From assembly GCA_964531025.1 (NCBI GenBank), contig CAZHDY010000001.1, forward strand, positions 682,001 to 746,000: a stretch of DNA of 64,000 bases, given 5' to 3'. Each line of letters begins with the position of its first letter. Positions within the stretch are counted from its first letter, which is position 1. The notes beneath the pieces were generated by a model. It was not told the DNA's origin, did not search any database, and saw only the letters and a list, made by a program, of their open reading frames with translations. The translations under genes and the position numbers were made by a program. Positions 33,345 to 41,724 of the stretch are shown here, one piece after another. This stretch comes from CALMEC01 sp964531025. GTDB taxonomy: Bacteria > Actinomycetota > Thermoleophilia > Miltoncostaeales > Miltoncostaeaceae.

Positions 33345-35000
33345 CTAGCGCTTCACCTCGATGCCGGCCGCGACACGGTCGAACGTGTCCGGGGTGATGC
33401 CCTCGTCACGCAGCTCCGTCTTACGGACCCGTGCCGTCGGGGTGACGGGCAGCGCGTCCATGAAGCGGATGTAGCGCGGGACCATGAAGTACGGCATGCG
33501 CTCCGCCATCCACCGCGTGAACTCCTCCAGGTCGGGGACCTCACCCTCGGCCTCACAGACGATGAGGATCTCGTCCTCCGACGAGGCGCCCTCGTCCGCC
33601 TTCACACCGATGGCGGCGACGCGCGCGACCGACGGGTGGTCCTCCACCTGCCGTTCGACCTCCATGGACGACACGTTCTCGCCCCGGCGGCGGATGTAGT
33701 CCTTGACACGGTCCATGAAGTAGACGTATCCGTCCTCGTCCATGCGCCCCAGATCACCCGTGTGGAGCTTGAGGTTGCGGAAGTCCTCCGCCGTCTTCTC
33801 GGTCATGCCGTAGTAGGCGCGCATGATGATGTTCGGGATCTTCTGGTCCACCACGATCTCGCCGGGGGTGTTCGGCGGAAGCGGCCAGTCGGTACCCGGC
33901 TCGACGATGCTGACCTCGTAACCCGGGTTGGCCACACCGCACGACCCGAGCCGCACCGGGCGGGTGGGGTCCATCATCGTCGCGACACCCGTCTCGGTGA
34001 GCCCGTAGCCCTCCGCCAGGGTCACGCCGAAGCGTTCCTCGAACTCGTGGTAGATGTCCTTCGGCGCGGGTGCCGCCGACACCGTGTGGACCCGGTGCGC
34101 GCGGTCCTTGGGCGACGGAGGCTGGTTCCACAGGAAGTAGAGCATCGCGCCGATCCCGTTGAAGATCGTGGCCCCGGCATCGATGATCTGGTCCCAGAAG
34201 CGGCTTCCGGAGAAGCGTTCGGTGATGGCGATACGCCCCCCGGCCACCAATGCCGGATAGGTGGACAACACCTGGGCGTTCGAATGGAACAGCGGAAGGC
34301 ACGTGAAGAACGTCTCGTCCTTGAGGTCCTCCAGCGTGCATCCTCGACGGACCAGCGTGGACTCGAGGGCGCTCCGCGCCGAGAAGTAGTCGGCGGCGTT
34401 CTGCTTGATCACGCCCTTGGACCGCCCGGTGGTCCCGGAGGTGAACATGATGCGGGCGTCGTCCGTCGAGGAATGCTCGACGGACGGGGGCACGGGGTCC
34501 GAGACGAGCACCTCGGCGAACGGCGTCCATGCCACGGACGGGTCCGGTCCGCTCGGCGCATCCGACGGGACCACGACCACCCGCTCGAGAAGGGGAAGCT
34601 CACCGATCACCAGCTCGAGTCGATCCAGATACTGGTCGCTGATCACGAGAATCCGCGCCTCGACCAGTGAGATCGTCCAGCTCAGGAAATCGCCCTTGTA
34701 GGCCGTGTTGATCGGACTCATCACCCCACCGGCACGGAGGATCCCGAACCAGATCGGCACGTACTCCGCGCAGTTGGGGAGCATCACGCTGACCGAGTCG
34801 CCCTTCGTCACCCCGAGGCGCGCCAGCCCGTTCGCGACCCGGTCGACCTGTTCGTCGATCAGGCCGTACGAGATCCAGGGTCCGTCGCCGTAGCGAAGGT
34901 ATTCCCGGTCCGGGTGCTCGTCCGCACGTCGCCGGAGGATGTCGCTCAGAATCCACTCGCGAGGGTTCTCGCGCAGGTACCAATCGCTCCACTCGGCCAT
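33345..35000 (-). CDS. AMP-forming acyl-CoA ligase (CaiC-like)
   Basis: 551-residue ANL-superfamily enzyme that activates a carboxylic acid via an acyl-AMP and transfers it to CoA. Motifs: P-loop MFTSGTTGRSKGV, EGYGLTETG (A5), LHTGDLGRMDEDGYVYFMDRVKDYIRRRGENVSS (A7-A8 hinge), and TARVRKTELRD where the A10 catalytic lysine would be. Overall it resembles crotonobetaine/carnitine-CoA ligase-like and fatty-acid-CoA ligases; the acid is not deducible. It starts 4 nt after the stop of the BadI-like hydratase gene, so it is the last gene of a three-gene operon. Confidence 0.9.
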   Translation of the reverse strand: MAEWSDWYLRENPREWILSDILRRRADEHPDREYLRYGDGPWISYGLIDEQVDRVANGLARLGVTKGDSVSVMLPNCAEYVPIWFGILRAGGVMSPINTAYKGDFLSWTISLVEARILVISDQYLDRLELVIGELPLLERVVVVPSDAPSGPDPSVAWTPFAEVLVSDPVPPSVEHSSTDDARIMFTSGTTGRSKGVIKQNAADYFSARSALESTLVRRGCTLEDLKDETFFTCLPLFHSNAQVLSTYPALVAGGRIAITERFSGSRFWDQIIDAGATIFNGIGAMLYFLWNQPPSPKDRAHRVHTVSAAPAPKDIYHEFEERFGVTLAEGYGLTETGVATMMDPTRPVRLGSCGVANPGYEVSIVEPGTDWPLPPNTPGEIVVDQKIPNIIMRAYYGMTEKTAEDFRNLKLHTGDLGRMDEDGYVYFMDRVKDYIRRRGENVSSMEVERQVEDHPSVARVAAIGVKADEGASSEDEILIVCEAEGEVPDLEEFTRWMAERMPYFMVPRYIRFMDALPVTPTARVRKTELRDEGITPDTFDRVAAGIEVKR

Positions 35001-35004
35001 CGTC

Positions 35005-35826
35005 TCACCCCTTCTTTCGCGACTCCGGTTCGGGTCCCTCGCCACCACGGAACACCCGCCAATCGGGTTTGCGCTTCTCTTTGAACGCCGCGATCCCGAA
35101 CGACGATTCCTCACCGTAGATGTGGTTGAGGGCCATCAGCTCATAGCCGTGCTGCATGGACGAGTACAGCCGGTCCGACGACGCGTTGAGCGCCATCTTG
35201 GCCAGCCGCAGTCCCTGCGGTGACCGTCGGAGGATCTCGGTGCACCACCGGTCCACCTCCTCGTCCAGCTCGTCGTCGGGCACGACGGCGTTGATGAGCC
35301 CCATCCGCAAGGCCTCGTATGCGTCGTACTGACGCGTCAGGAAGAGAACCTCTCGAGCCCGCTTCTCACGGGTGACGAGCGGCATGTACTGGCACCCCCA
35401 CCACAGCGGCGCGGTGCCGATCTTCGGCCCCGCCTGACCGAAGCGCCCGGACTCGCCCGAGATCGACAGGTCGCAGAGCATGTTGAACTCGTTGCCGCCG
35501 CCGATGCAGAATCCGCGGATCCGCGCGATGACGGGCTTCCCGTTGTTACGTATCGCCGGCGCAAGACGGTCGGCGAGATGGTTACCGGCACGCTTCTCGT
35601 CGATGGAGGACGTCGGATCCTGAACGTCCCCGCCGACGCAGAAGGCGCGGTCGCCCGCCCCGGTCAGAACGATGACGCCGACCGTCGGATCGTCCGCCGC
35701 AGCCTCGAAGGCCTCGGTGAGCTCACGAATGGTGATACCACGAAAGGCGTTCAGCCGGTCGGGGCGGTTGATCGTGATGGTCAACCGCCCTCCGACCTGC
35801 TCGACCAGAAGGTCGGTGTAGCCCAT
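35005..35826 (-). CDS. Enoyl-CoA hydratase/isomerase family protein, BadI/MenB-like
   Basis: 273-residue crotonase-fold enzyme. Oxyanion-hole segments are GDRAFCVGGDVQ and RGFCIGGGNEFNMLCDLSISGESGRFGQAGPKIG. The pattern INRPDRLNAFRG, the FGQ-GPK stretch and the KxKRKPDWR tail recall BadI (2-ketocyclohexanecarboxyl-CoA hydrolase) and MenB more than plain beta-oxidation hydratases. Activity could be ring-opening hydrolysis or hydration of a CoA ester. It is flanked closely by the nitroreductase (2-nt gap) and the CoA ligase (4-nt gap). Together they look like a small catabolic module for a cyclic acid, which is inference. Confidence 0.85.
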   Translation of the reverse strand: MGYTDLLVEQVGGRLTITINRPDRLNAFRGITIRELTEAFEAAADDPTVGVIVLTGAGDRAFCVGGDVQDPTSSIDEKRAGNHLADRLAPAIRNNGKPVIARIRGFCIGGGNEFNMLCDLSISGESGRFGQAGPKIGTAPLWWGCQYMPLVTREKRAREVLFLTRQYDAYEALRMGLINAVVPDDELDEEVDRWCTEILRRSPQGLRLAKMALNASSDRLYSSMQHGYELMALNHIYGEESSFGIAAFKEKRKPDWRVFRGGEGPEPESRKKG

Positions 35827-35828
35827 CC

Positions 35829-36851
35829 CTACTCCGACGGCAGGTACTTGCTGGTGTCCAGGTTGTGCTCCTTCAGGAGTTTCTGGAACGTCTCACGCAT
35901 CTCCTCCGGGTACTCGGGAAGCTCCTCGTTGTCGAGCAGCCACTGGGCCCGCTCCTTGATCGCCGGTCCGAAGTCCCAGTCGTCATCGTTGATGAGCCGC
36001 TTGATCTCACGGGCCGGGAAGTGAAGGAAGCCGGGGTCGCGGCCGAACTCCTTCGCGAGGGCGTCGACCTCCTCGATGCGTCCGGGCAGCGGTGCCTGTG
36101 GCTGGATGAGGCCCTTCTCCTTCAGGAGCTCGACCGTCGCCGGGTCGGACGTGAACGGCGTCCCGAATTCGTTCTCGTGGTAGAGCTTCTCCAGCTTGAG
36201 GCGCGGCCGCTGGCCGCCGGCCTTGGCGTCCTCCTTGGGGTAGCCGACCACATGCCCCCAGGTGAAGCGGTAGTGCGAGGGAAGGCCGAGCACCTTCTCG
36301 ACGCCACCGGGCTTCCGGCCGAATGCGACGAGGATGCTGCCGATACCGAGTCCGTAGCCCGCGGTGATGGCGTTGGCCGCAGCCTGCCCCGTCTCGAAGC
36401 GCAGGAGGATCTCGGTGCGCTCGATGGGAAAGCTCATCAGGCGCGGGATCGTCTGCGTCATCGAGAACTCGTAGTTCCACCCGTGGTACTTCGTGGTCGC
36501 ACCGACCATCGACAGGGTGCCGATGCCGTCGATCGCGCGGCCGTACCAGGCGTTGAGGTTCGTGAGCCACAGGATGAGGTGGGACGACTGGTTCATCAGC
36601 TGGACGTTGAACCCGGAGACGCACTCCTCAAGGTCCTCCCAGAGCTCGCACGTCTCCTTGTCGATGACGACGGCCTCGGTGCAGTTGATGTTGCCCTGGC
36701 ACGACGAGAACCGGGCCGCCTGGAGCATGGTCTCGATCTTCCATCTCTCAACCTTGCGCTCAGGATCGAAGTAGCGGATGCTGCGGCGGTTTCCGAGCGT
36801 CTGGAGGACCGGGAGATCGGGGACCGACGATGCATCGGGCACGTTGGACAT
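35829..36851 (-). CDS. Nitroreductase-family flavoprotein
   Basis: 340-residue protein of the FMN-dependent nitroreductase fold. The N-terminal RRSIRYFDPERKVERWKIETMLQAARFSSCQGNIN is the family FMN-binding signature, and EILLRFETGQAAANAITAGYGLGIGSILVAFG matches its second conserved block. The last 100 residues (acidic/basic, DNDDWDFG-like) form an extension beyond the usual 200-250 residue length. It likely reduces or dehydrogenates a CoA ester or quinone-like substrate with NAD(P)H. First gene of the operon with hydratase and ligase; ATG has GAAAGGGG upstream and a clear promoter lies 65-92 bp before it. Confidence 0.85.
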   Translation of the reverse strand: MSNVPDASSVPDLPVLQTLGNRRSIRYFDPERKVERWKIETMLQAARFSSCQGNINCTEAVVIDKETCELWEDLEECVSGFNVQLMNQSSHLILWLTNLNAWYGRAIDGIGTLSMVGATTKYHGWNYEFSMTQTIPRLMSFPIERTEILLRFETGQAAANAITAGYGLGIGSILVAFGRKPGGVEKVLGLPSHYRFTWGHVVGYPKEDAKAGGQRPRLKLEKLYHENEFGTPFTSDPATVELLKEKGLIQPQAPLPGRIEEVDALAKEFGRDPGFLHFPAREIKRLINDDDWDFGPAIKERAQWLLDNEELPEYPEEMRETFQKLLKEHNLDTSKYLPSE

Positions 36852-36915
36852 GGGAAGCCCCTTTCGTGTGTACGGTCGGACGGCGAGGTCGGCGCCCGGA
36901 GATGTTTACGGTGTA

Positions 36916-36943
36916 ATCATAGGCATCGCAACTCATATTGCAA
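36916..36943 (-). promoter_or_regulatory. Promoter of the nitroreductase-hydratase-ligase operon
   Basis: On the minus strand TTGCAA (36938-36943) and TATGAT (36916-36921) are separated by 16 bp, close to the sigma-70 consensus and set in an unusually AT-rich gap. The inverted repeat GCAA-N6-TTGC overlaps the -35 box and could be an operator. TTAC-GGT-GTAA (about 36906-36916) is a second small palindrome at the expected start site. Confidence 0.65.
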
Positions 36944-37036
36944 AGTCAGTTTTTGCACATTTCGGCCGTTTTGATCGCCCGAAGACGATTTCTGTCGTTT
37001 GCGCTGTCCGGCCCCCGGCGACACCCGGGAGGTGCT

Positions 37037-38200
37037 TCAGTCGCTCGAGCGCGTTCCCTCGTAACGCTCCTGCGCCCGGCGGACGCCCTGCGTGCGCTCA
37101 CGATCGAGCGCGTCGGTCTTGGCACGGACCATGCGGTTGGAGGCCTCGAGCCCCGTCAGCGCACCCGTGAACCGGGGCATCACGTATCGGGCGAACAGCT
37201 CGTGGCTGCGACGGGTCGCCGCGGGATCCGCCCACTCGTGTCCCCAGATGAGCAGGGCACCGAAACCTCCGCTGCGTTCGACCAGCTCATCGATGAAGGC
37301 GATGGCATCGTCCGGGGTTCCGACCACCCATCCGCCGCGCTCCACCATCTGGTCGACGACCTTGTCGTGTGGTCCGGGAACCGGGCTCGGCCGACCCGTC
37401 GTCCCGGTCACGTAGTCCAGCTGATGCCGGCCCGCCCCACCTCGGATCGCCTCGATGGCCTCCGCCCGCGACTCCGCCAGGTGGACGGGGACCACCAGAC
37501 GCCAGTCACGGCGGTCCACGGTCCGCCCGGCCTCCGCCGCGCTCTCCTCCGCAATGGCCCAGTGCGCGCGGAGGTCGATCGGTCCGTCCGGACCTCGTCC
37601 GACGGCCAGTGAGAGGACCCCGGCCCCGTGACGACCGGCGAGCTGCATGCCCCAGGGAGACTCCATGCTGGTGGTCGCGAACGGCGGATGCGGATCCTGA
37701 TACGGACGAAGCTGCAGCACGGCGTCGTGGAGCTCGAACCAGTCGGCGGTGTACGTGAACGGCTCCGTCTCGAGGAAGAGGCGTTCGATCACCGCGAGCG
37801 ACTCGGCCTGCATATCGCGCAGACGACCGGGATCAAGCCCCAGCATCATCGCGTCGCTCAGATGACCGCCCGGACCGACCCCGAAGTCGATCCGTCCCCG
37901 GGTCAGGTGGTCGAGGAGCACAATGCGATCGGCGACCATGAGCGGGTGGTGGTACGGCAGGCTCACCGCACCCGTCCCGAGCCGGATGTGCCGCGTGCGT
38001 TCGGCCGCGACCGCCAGGAACATCTCGGGTGACGCCACGGTCTCCCACCCCGTGGAGTGATGCTCGCCGATCCACGCCTCGTGGAAACCGAGGCGGTCCA
38101 GGAGGGTGATCGTGTCGAGATCGCGCTCGAGCGCCAGGGTCGGGTTCTCGCGCGGCTCGTGGTAGGGGGCGAAGAACGCCCCGAAGCGCAGGCTCGTCAT
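37037..38200 (-). CDS. LLM-class flavin-dependent monooxygenase, LimB-like
   Basis: 387-residue luciferase-like monooxygenase with the family TIM barrel. Segments RFGAFFAPYHEPRENPTLALERDL, HEAWIGEHHSTGWE and RIDFGVGPGGHLSD resemble limonene 1,2-monooxygenase-like proteins. It would need reduced FMN or F420 from a partner reductase. The ATG lies 11 bp after the end of repeat copy A, with TAGGCT 6 nt before it, suggesting leaderless transcription driven at the element edge. It precedes the nitroreductase operon on the same strand, and a functional link is possible. Confidence 0.88.
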   Translation of the reverse strand: MTSLRFGAFFAPYHEPRENPTLALERDLDTITLLDRLGFHEAWIGEHHSTGWETVASPEMFLAVAAERTRHIRLGTGAVSLPYHHPLMVADRIVLLDHLTRGRIDFGVGPGGHLSDAMMLGLDPGRLRDMQAESLAVIERLFLETEPFTYTADWFELHDAVLQLRPYQDPHPPFATTSMESPWGMQLAGRHGAGVLSLAVGRGPDGPIDLRAHWAIAEESAAEAGRTVDRRDWRLVVPVHLAESRAEAIEAIRGGAGRHQLDYVTGTTGRPSPVPGPHDKVVDQMVERGGWVVGTPDDAIAFIDELVERSGGFGALLIWGHEWADPAATRRSHELFARYVMPRFTGALTGLEASNRMVRAKTDALDRERTQGVRRAQERYEGTRSSD

Positions 38201-38211
38201 CGCATGAGCCT

Positions 38212-38348
38212 AGATGAGTGGTGGCACGGCGACGTGGATGTGGTCCGCGCCGCCGCTGGCTGGGGCCCGGGGTGGGCGGGTGGATGGAACGCGCATCCGC
38301 ACCGCCGGGGCATGCACCACGCCACGATCGCAGTGGCACTACTCATCC
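38212..38348. repeat. Dispersed TIR element, copy A
   Basis: 137-bp element between divergent genes. Ends are imperfect inverted repeats: AGATGAGTGGTGGCAC at the left and the complement of GGATGAGTAGTGCCAC at the right. The centre contains GGGGTGGGCGGGTGGAT and CGCATCCGC-CCGCCG, shared with copies B and C. Its left end lies 11 bp before the monooxygenase ATG. Confidence 0.8.
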
Positions 38349-38460
38349 CGCGCCGACGGACAACTGTCCGGTATCGCGTGCAGGCGGACGGCCCCCCAAG
38401 GGGAAATTGCTAATCTCCCTGTCTGATTTCCCTTCTTTACGTCTGAGGAGCGCACGTTCC

Positions 38461-38769
38461 ATGCCATACGTGATCGCCGAGCCCTGCATTGGCACCAAGG
38501 ACACCGCCTGCGCGGATGTCTGCCCCGTGGACTGCATCCACCCCGCACCCGGCGAAGAGGGCCATGAGGAGAGCACCATCCTCTTCATCGACCCCAACGA
38601 GTGCATCGACTGCGATGCGTGCGTCGAGGCCTGCCCGGTCGACGCCACCATGTCGGAGGACGACGTTCCGGCGCAGTGGGATATCTACAAAGAGATCAAC
38701 CGCGTCTACTACGAGGAGAGCCCCGAGGCCGCCGAGGCCATGATCCAGCAGGCTGCAAGCAAGGGGTAA
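38461..38769 (+). CDS. 7Fe/8Fe-type ferredoxin
   Basis: 102-residue soluble electron carrier. The N-terminal cluster region has C-I-GTKDTAC-ADVC-PVDC (spacing CX7CX3C, as in 3Fe-4S/4Fe-4S FdxA proteins) and the second has CIDCDACVEACPVD, a complete 4Fe-4S motif. The C-terminal 40 residues are acidic and helical, as in FdxA. It starts at ATG 38461 with GAGGAG about 11 nt upstream. Possible partners in this window are the siroheme reductase or monooxygenases, but nothing proves it. Confidence 0.93.
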   Translation: MPYVIAEPCIGTKDTACADVCPVDCIHPAPGEEGHEESTILFIDPNECIDCDACVEACPVDATMSEDDVPAQWDIYKEINRVYYEESPEAAEAMIQQAASKG

Positions 38770-38849
38770 CCTCGGGTCATGCACCCCACGGACGGGGATC
38801 TCATCGCCGGCGATCGCGAGCGGATGGAAGCTCGCCGCCGCACTCTGCC

Positions 38850-40295
38850 ATGCCGCTGAACACGGTCACCCTCACACCTCGCGATCCGGCGCTCCTCCGG
38901 CCGATCATCGGCGATGAGCGCCTTGCCGCGCTCACCTCGATCGCCGGACGCATGCATCCCGTGTTCGGGAACGGCAAGGTCGTCAACGTGACGGAGGAGC
39001 CCACGGCGGGTGCGCTGGGCGAGATGCTCCGCGCCATCCTTGGCTACACCCGTGGCGCCGGGGTGACGACCGAGTGGCGTTCGCTCTCGGTCACTCCGGC
39101 GTTCTCGACGATCACTCGACGCCTTCGTGACCAGATACACGGTCTGCCGGGTGACGGCGGCCCGCTCGGCGAGAGCGAGCGACGGACGTACCTGGAGACG
39201 CTTCGCGCGAACTTCGCCGTACTGGCCGACGAGATCAACCCACGGGACATCGTCATCCTCCACGACCCGGGGACGGCGGGACTGATCCCGCTGGTCCGCG
39301 AGGCCGGCGGCCTGGTGGTCTGGCGCTGCCACGCGGGAGCCGACAACCAGAACGGCCAGACAGACCGGGCCTGGAGCTTCCTGGAGCCGTTCGTCGGTGA
39401 CGCCCATCGCATCGTCGTGAATCGTTCGACGTTCATCCCCCCGGTGCACCGAGGATGCCGGGTCGCCGTGATCCATCCGAGCATCGACCCATGCGCCACG
39501 CGCAACCTTCCCCTCACGTCCGCGCAGGCCCGCGCCGCCCTCGCGCGGATCGGCGTGATCGACGGCGAGGCGGACGAGACCTACCTGTCCGAGACCGGTG
39601 ACCTCCGTCCCCTGCCGCGGATGCGCCTTCTCGGCACCCCGATCCCCGCGGACGCCCGCCTCGTACTCCAGATCGGCGACTGGGACCTGCGGTCCGACAT
39701 GCCCGGAGTGCTCTCCGGTTTCGCGGAACACACCGCGATGGCCGATGACGTGCACCTCGTCCTCTGTGGCCCGGAGAATCCTCCGGCCGTGGCGACGCAC
39801 GAGAGCCAGGTGGCGCTCGCCGCGTGCCGCGAGCTGCGCTCACGTCTTCCCGACGAGAAACGGGGGCGGATCCACCTCCTCTCGCTGCCCGACGATGACG
39901 CGGACGTGCGTGCCCATATCGTGAACGCACTGCAGGTGGGGGCCGACGTCATCGTCCAGAAGAGCCGCGCCGAGGGGTTCAGCCTCACCGTCGCGGAGGC
40001 GATGTGGAAGCGGCGTCCGGTCATCGCCAGCGGAGTGGGCGGCATCAACGAGCTCATCGCCGACGAACGCGACGGCCTCCTTCTGGGGAACCCCGCCGAC
40101 CTCGACACGTTCGGTCAGCTTCTCGCCCGCATCCTCGCCGATCCCGGCCTCGCCCATGCACTGGGCGAGGCGGCGCACACGCGGATCGAACGCGCATACC
40201 TCCCGGACCGGCACCTCATCGAGTACGCGAACCTCATCCGTGCGATCGTGAACGACCTCAGCCCCGTGGGCGCCTCGGAGGCCTCCGGACCTTAG
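38850..40295 (+). CDS. GT4 glycosyltransferase, trehalose synthase (TreT)-like
   Basis: 481-residue GT-B glycosyltransferase. It carries TreT-type signatures: LHDPGTAGLIP, WRCHAGADNQNGQT, the HPSIDP turn, LQIGDWD in the donor domain, and KSRAEGFSLTVAEAMWKRRPVIASGVGG with the EX7E motif. TreT makes trehalose from NDP-glucose and glucose. It lies after the ferredoxin gene with an 80-nt gap. The ATG at 38850 lacks a good ribosome site, so the exact start is uncertain. No other trehalose gene is nearby; another disaccharide product is possible. Confidence 0.85.
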   Translation: MPLNTVTLTPRDPALLRPIIGDERLAALTSIAGRMHPVFGNGKVVNVTEEPTAGALGEMLRAILGYTRGAGVTTEWRSLSVTPAFSTITRRLRDQIHGLPGDGGPLGESERRTYLETLRANFAVLADEINPRDIVILHDPGTAGLIPLVREAGGLVVWRCHAGADNQNGQTDRAWSFLEPFVGDAHRIVVNRSTFIPPVHRGCRVAVIHPSIDPCATRNLPLTSAQARAALARIGVIDGEADETYLSETGDLRPLPRMRLLGTPIPADARLVLQIGDWDLRSDMPGVLSGFAEHTAMADDVHLVLCGPENPPAVATHESQVALAACRELRSRLPDEKRGRIHLLSLPDDDADVRAHIVNALQVGADVIVQKSRAEGFSLTVAEAMWKRRPVIASGVGGINELIADERDGLLLGNPADLDTFGQLLARILADPGLAHALGEAAHTRIERAYLPDRHLIEYANLIRAIVNDLSPVGASEASGP

Positions 40296-40316
40296 ATCGC
40301 GTGGACCGCCCCGCGG

Positions 40317-41063
40317 TCACGCGATGACGTGGCCCTCTCCGCCGTCCACCAGCAGGGAGACACCGGTGATGTATGACGCCCGGTCGCTCACCAGGAACGC
40401 CACGGACGCCGCAAGTTCATCCGGGGTTCCCACCCGACCCATGGGTGTCGCTGCACCCCGTGCGTCGATCGCCTCATCGCTGCCGTAGATCTCGAGGAGC
40501 CGGTCCGTCCGGATCGATCCCGGCATGACGTTGTTGATGAGGACGTTCTCGGCGGCGAGCTCGCGGGCCAGGGTCCGCACGGCGCCGGCCACCCCGGCAC
40601 GTGCGACGTTCGAGAGCGCGAGGCCGTCGATCGCCTCCCGGACGGTCCGGCTGGTGATGGTGACGATACGCCCCCAGCGCCGTTCGCGCATCCCCGGCAG
40701 CGCGGCCCGGATGAGGCGCAGCGTGCCCAGGAGGTTCTTCTGGACCGCCTCGTCCAGGTCCGCGTCGTCTGCGTCGACCAGCGGGCCGGTGGCCGGTCCA
40801 CCTGCGTTCGCGATGAGGATGTCCACTCCGCCCAGGGCGACGATGGCCCCGTCGACGGCGCGGCGGGGACCATCGGGATCCGCCATGTCGGCCACCACGG
40901 GCACCGCCCCGATCGCGTCCGCGGTCTCACGCAGACGTTCCTCCCCACGTGCACTGACGACGACGCGGCAGCCCTCGGCGATGAGCTCCTCCGCGATCGC
41001 CCGCCCCAGCCCACGACTGGCGCCGGTGACGAGCGCCCTCTTTCCTGTGATTCCGAGATCCAT
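40317..41063 (-). CDS. Short-chain dehydrogenase/reductase with altered catalytic residues
   Basis: 248-residue Rossmann-fold SDR. The cofactor motif is TGASRGLGRAIAEEL, ANAGG is the NAG equivalent, and the conserved C-terminal SYITGVSLLVDGG is present. In the active site, the serine is in ITSRT, but the expected YxxxK aligns with SNVAR (LALSNVARAGVAG), so both Tyr and Lys are replaced. Known SDR subgroups have such SN-R variants and may act on CoA or ACP substrates or by another mechanism. ATG lies 11 bp after the end of repeat copy B, with TAAGGT 6 nt upstream. Confidence 0.88.
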   Translation of the reverse strand: MDLGITGKRALVTGASRGLGRAIAEELIAEGCRVVVSARGEERLRETADAIGAVPVVADMADPDGPRRAVDGAIVALGGVDILIANAGGPATGPLVDADDADLDEAVQKNLLGTLRLIRAALPGMRERRWGRIVTITSRTVREAIDGLALSNVARAGVAGAVRTLARELAAENVLINNVMPGSIRTDRLLEIYGSDEAIDARGAATPMGRVGTPDELAASVAFLVSDRASYITGVSLLVDGGEGHVIA

Positions 41064-41074
41064 GCGTCCACCTT

Positions 41075-41210
41075 AGATGGTCGATCCCACGGAAATCGCG
41101 GCGTGGTCCACGCCCCCGGCGGCGCGGATGCGTCACAGATCCATGTGCCCACCCCAGGCCGGCCACCGTTGACGCACCCACATCCACGCTTCCCGTGGGA
41201 TCGACCATCT
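41075..41210. repeat. Dispersed TIR element, copy B (best preserved)
   Basis: 136-bp element with perfect 18-bp terminal inverted repeats, AGATGGTCGATCCCACGG (41075-41092) and its complement (41193-41210). Internal arms are also partly complementary (GCGTGG.CCACGC). The element could fold into one long hairpin. No open frame inside. Its left end is 11 bp before the SDR start codon. Confidence 0.88.
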
Positions 41211-41250
41211 GTGGCCCCTATCCGCGGATGGCTGCTATCGTCACCCGCCG

Positions 41251-41535
41251 ATGGCAAGCGGACGGAATCAGAACAAGAAGAAGGCGAGCCGACGGCGCAA
41301 CTACGAGCCCGTCGTCGAGGAGACCGGCCTCAAGAAGGTCACGCCCACGGGGTGGGCCAACTGGATGGGATTCATCCTGTTCTCGCTCCTCGGAATCGCC
41401 ACCGCCGTCGAGACGGTGTCCGCGGTGACGACCCGCAGCGACCACACCGACTGGATCGTGGCCGGCATCCTCTCGGTCCTCTGCATCTGGATGGCGGTCC
41501 TCTTCGCCATCACGCACTGGAAAGACTACATTTAG
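41251..41535 (+). CDS. Small membrane protein of unknown function
   Basis: 94 residues. The first 30 residues are highly basic and hydrophilic (NQNKKKASRRR), followed by two hydrophobic helices (MGFILFSLLGIATAVETVSAV and WIVAGILSVLCIWMAVLFAI) and a short tail. The basic start could bind the membrane surface or nucleic acid. TATCGT at about 41231 is a possible -10 box. A terminator follows directly, so it is monocistronic. Not recognised. Confidence 0.65.
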   Translation: MASGRNQNKKKASRRRNYEPVVEETGLKKVTPTGWANWMGFILFSLLGIATAVETVSAVTTRSDHTDWIVAGILSVLCIWMAVLFAITHWKDYI

Positions 41536-41537
41536 CC

Positions 41538-41557
41538 GCAGGAACTGGTGTTCTTGC
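41538..41557 (+). terminator. Terminator after the 94-residue membrane protein
   Basis: GCAGGAAC (41538-41545) pairs with GTTCTTGC (41550-41557), one G-U pair and a 4-nt loop, followed by AGGGCTTTTG. Directly after the stop codon. The rest of 41558-41724, before the convergent gene, shows nothing. Confidence 0.75.
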
Positions 41558-41724
41558 AGGGCTTTTGTGGTTGCGTCTCCCCCGCTCCTCATGAGTGCGC
41601 CCGTCGGCGCTGATCCCTCCGCCTGATCCGGCAGACCTCAGGCTCCGCGTAAGGGCCGGCCGAGCCGGAGACGATCGGGACCCGAAGGGCGGGTCATCCG
41701 TCCGAACACCGCCACGCCGATCCC

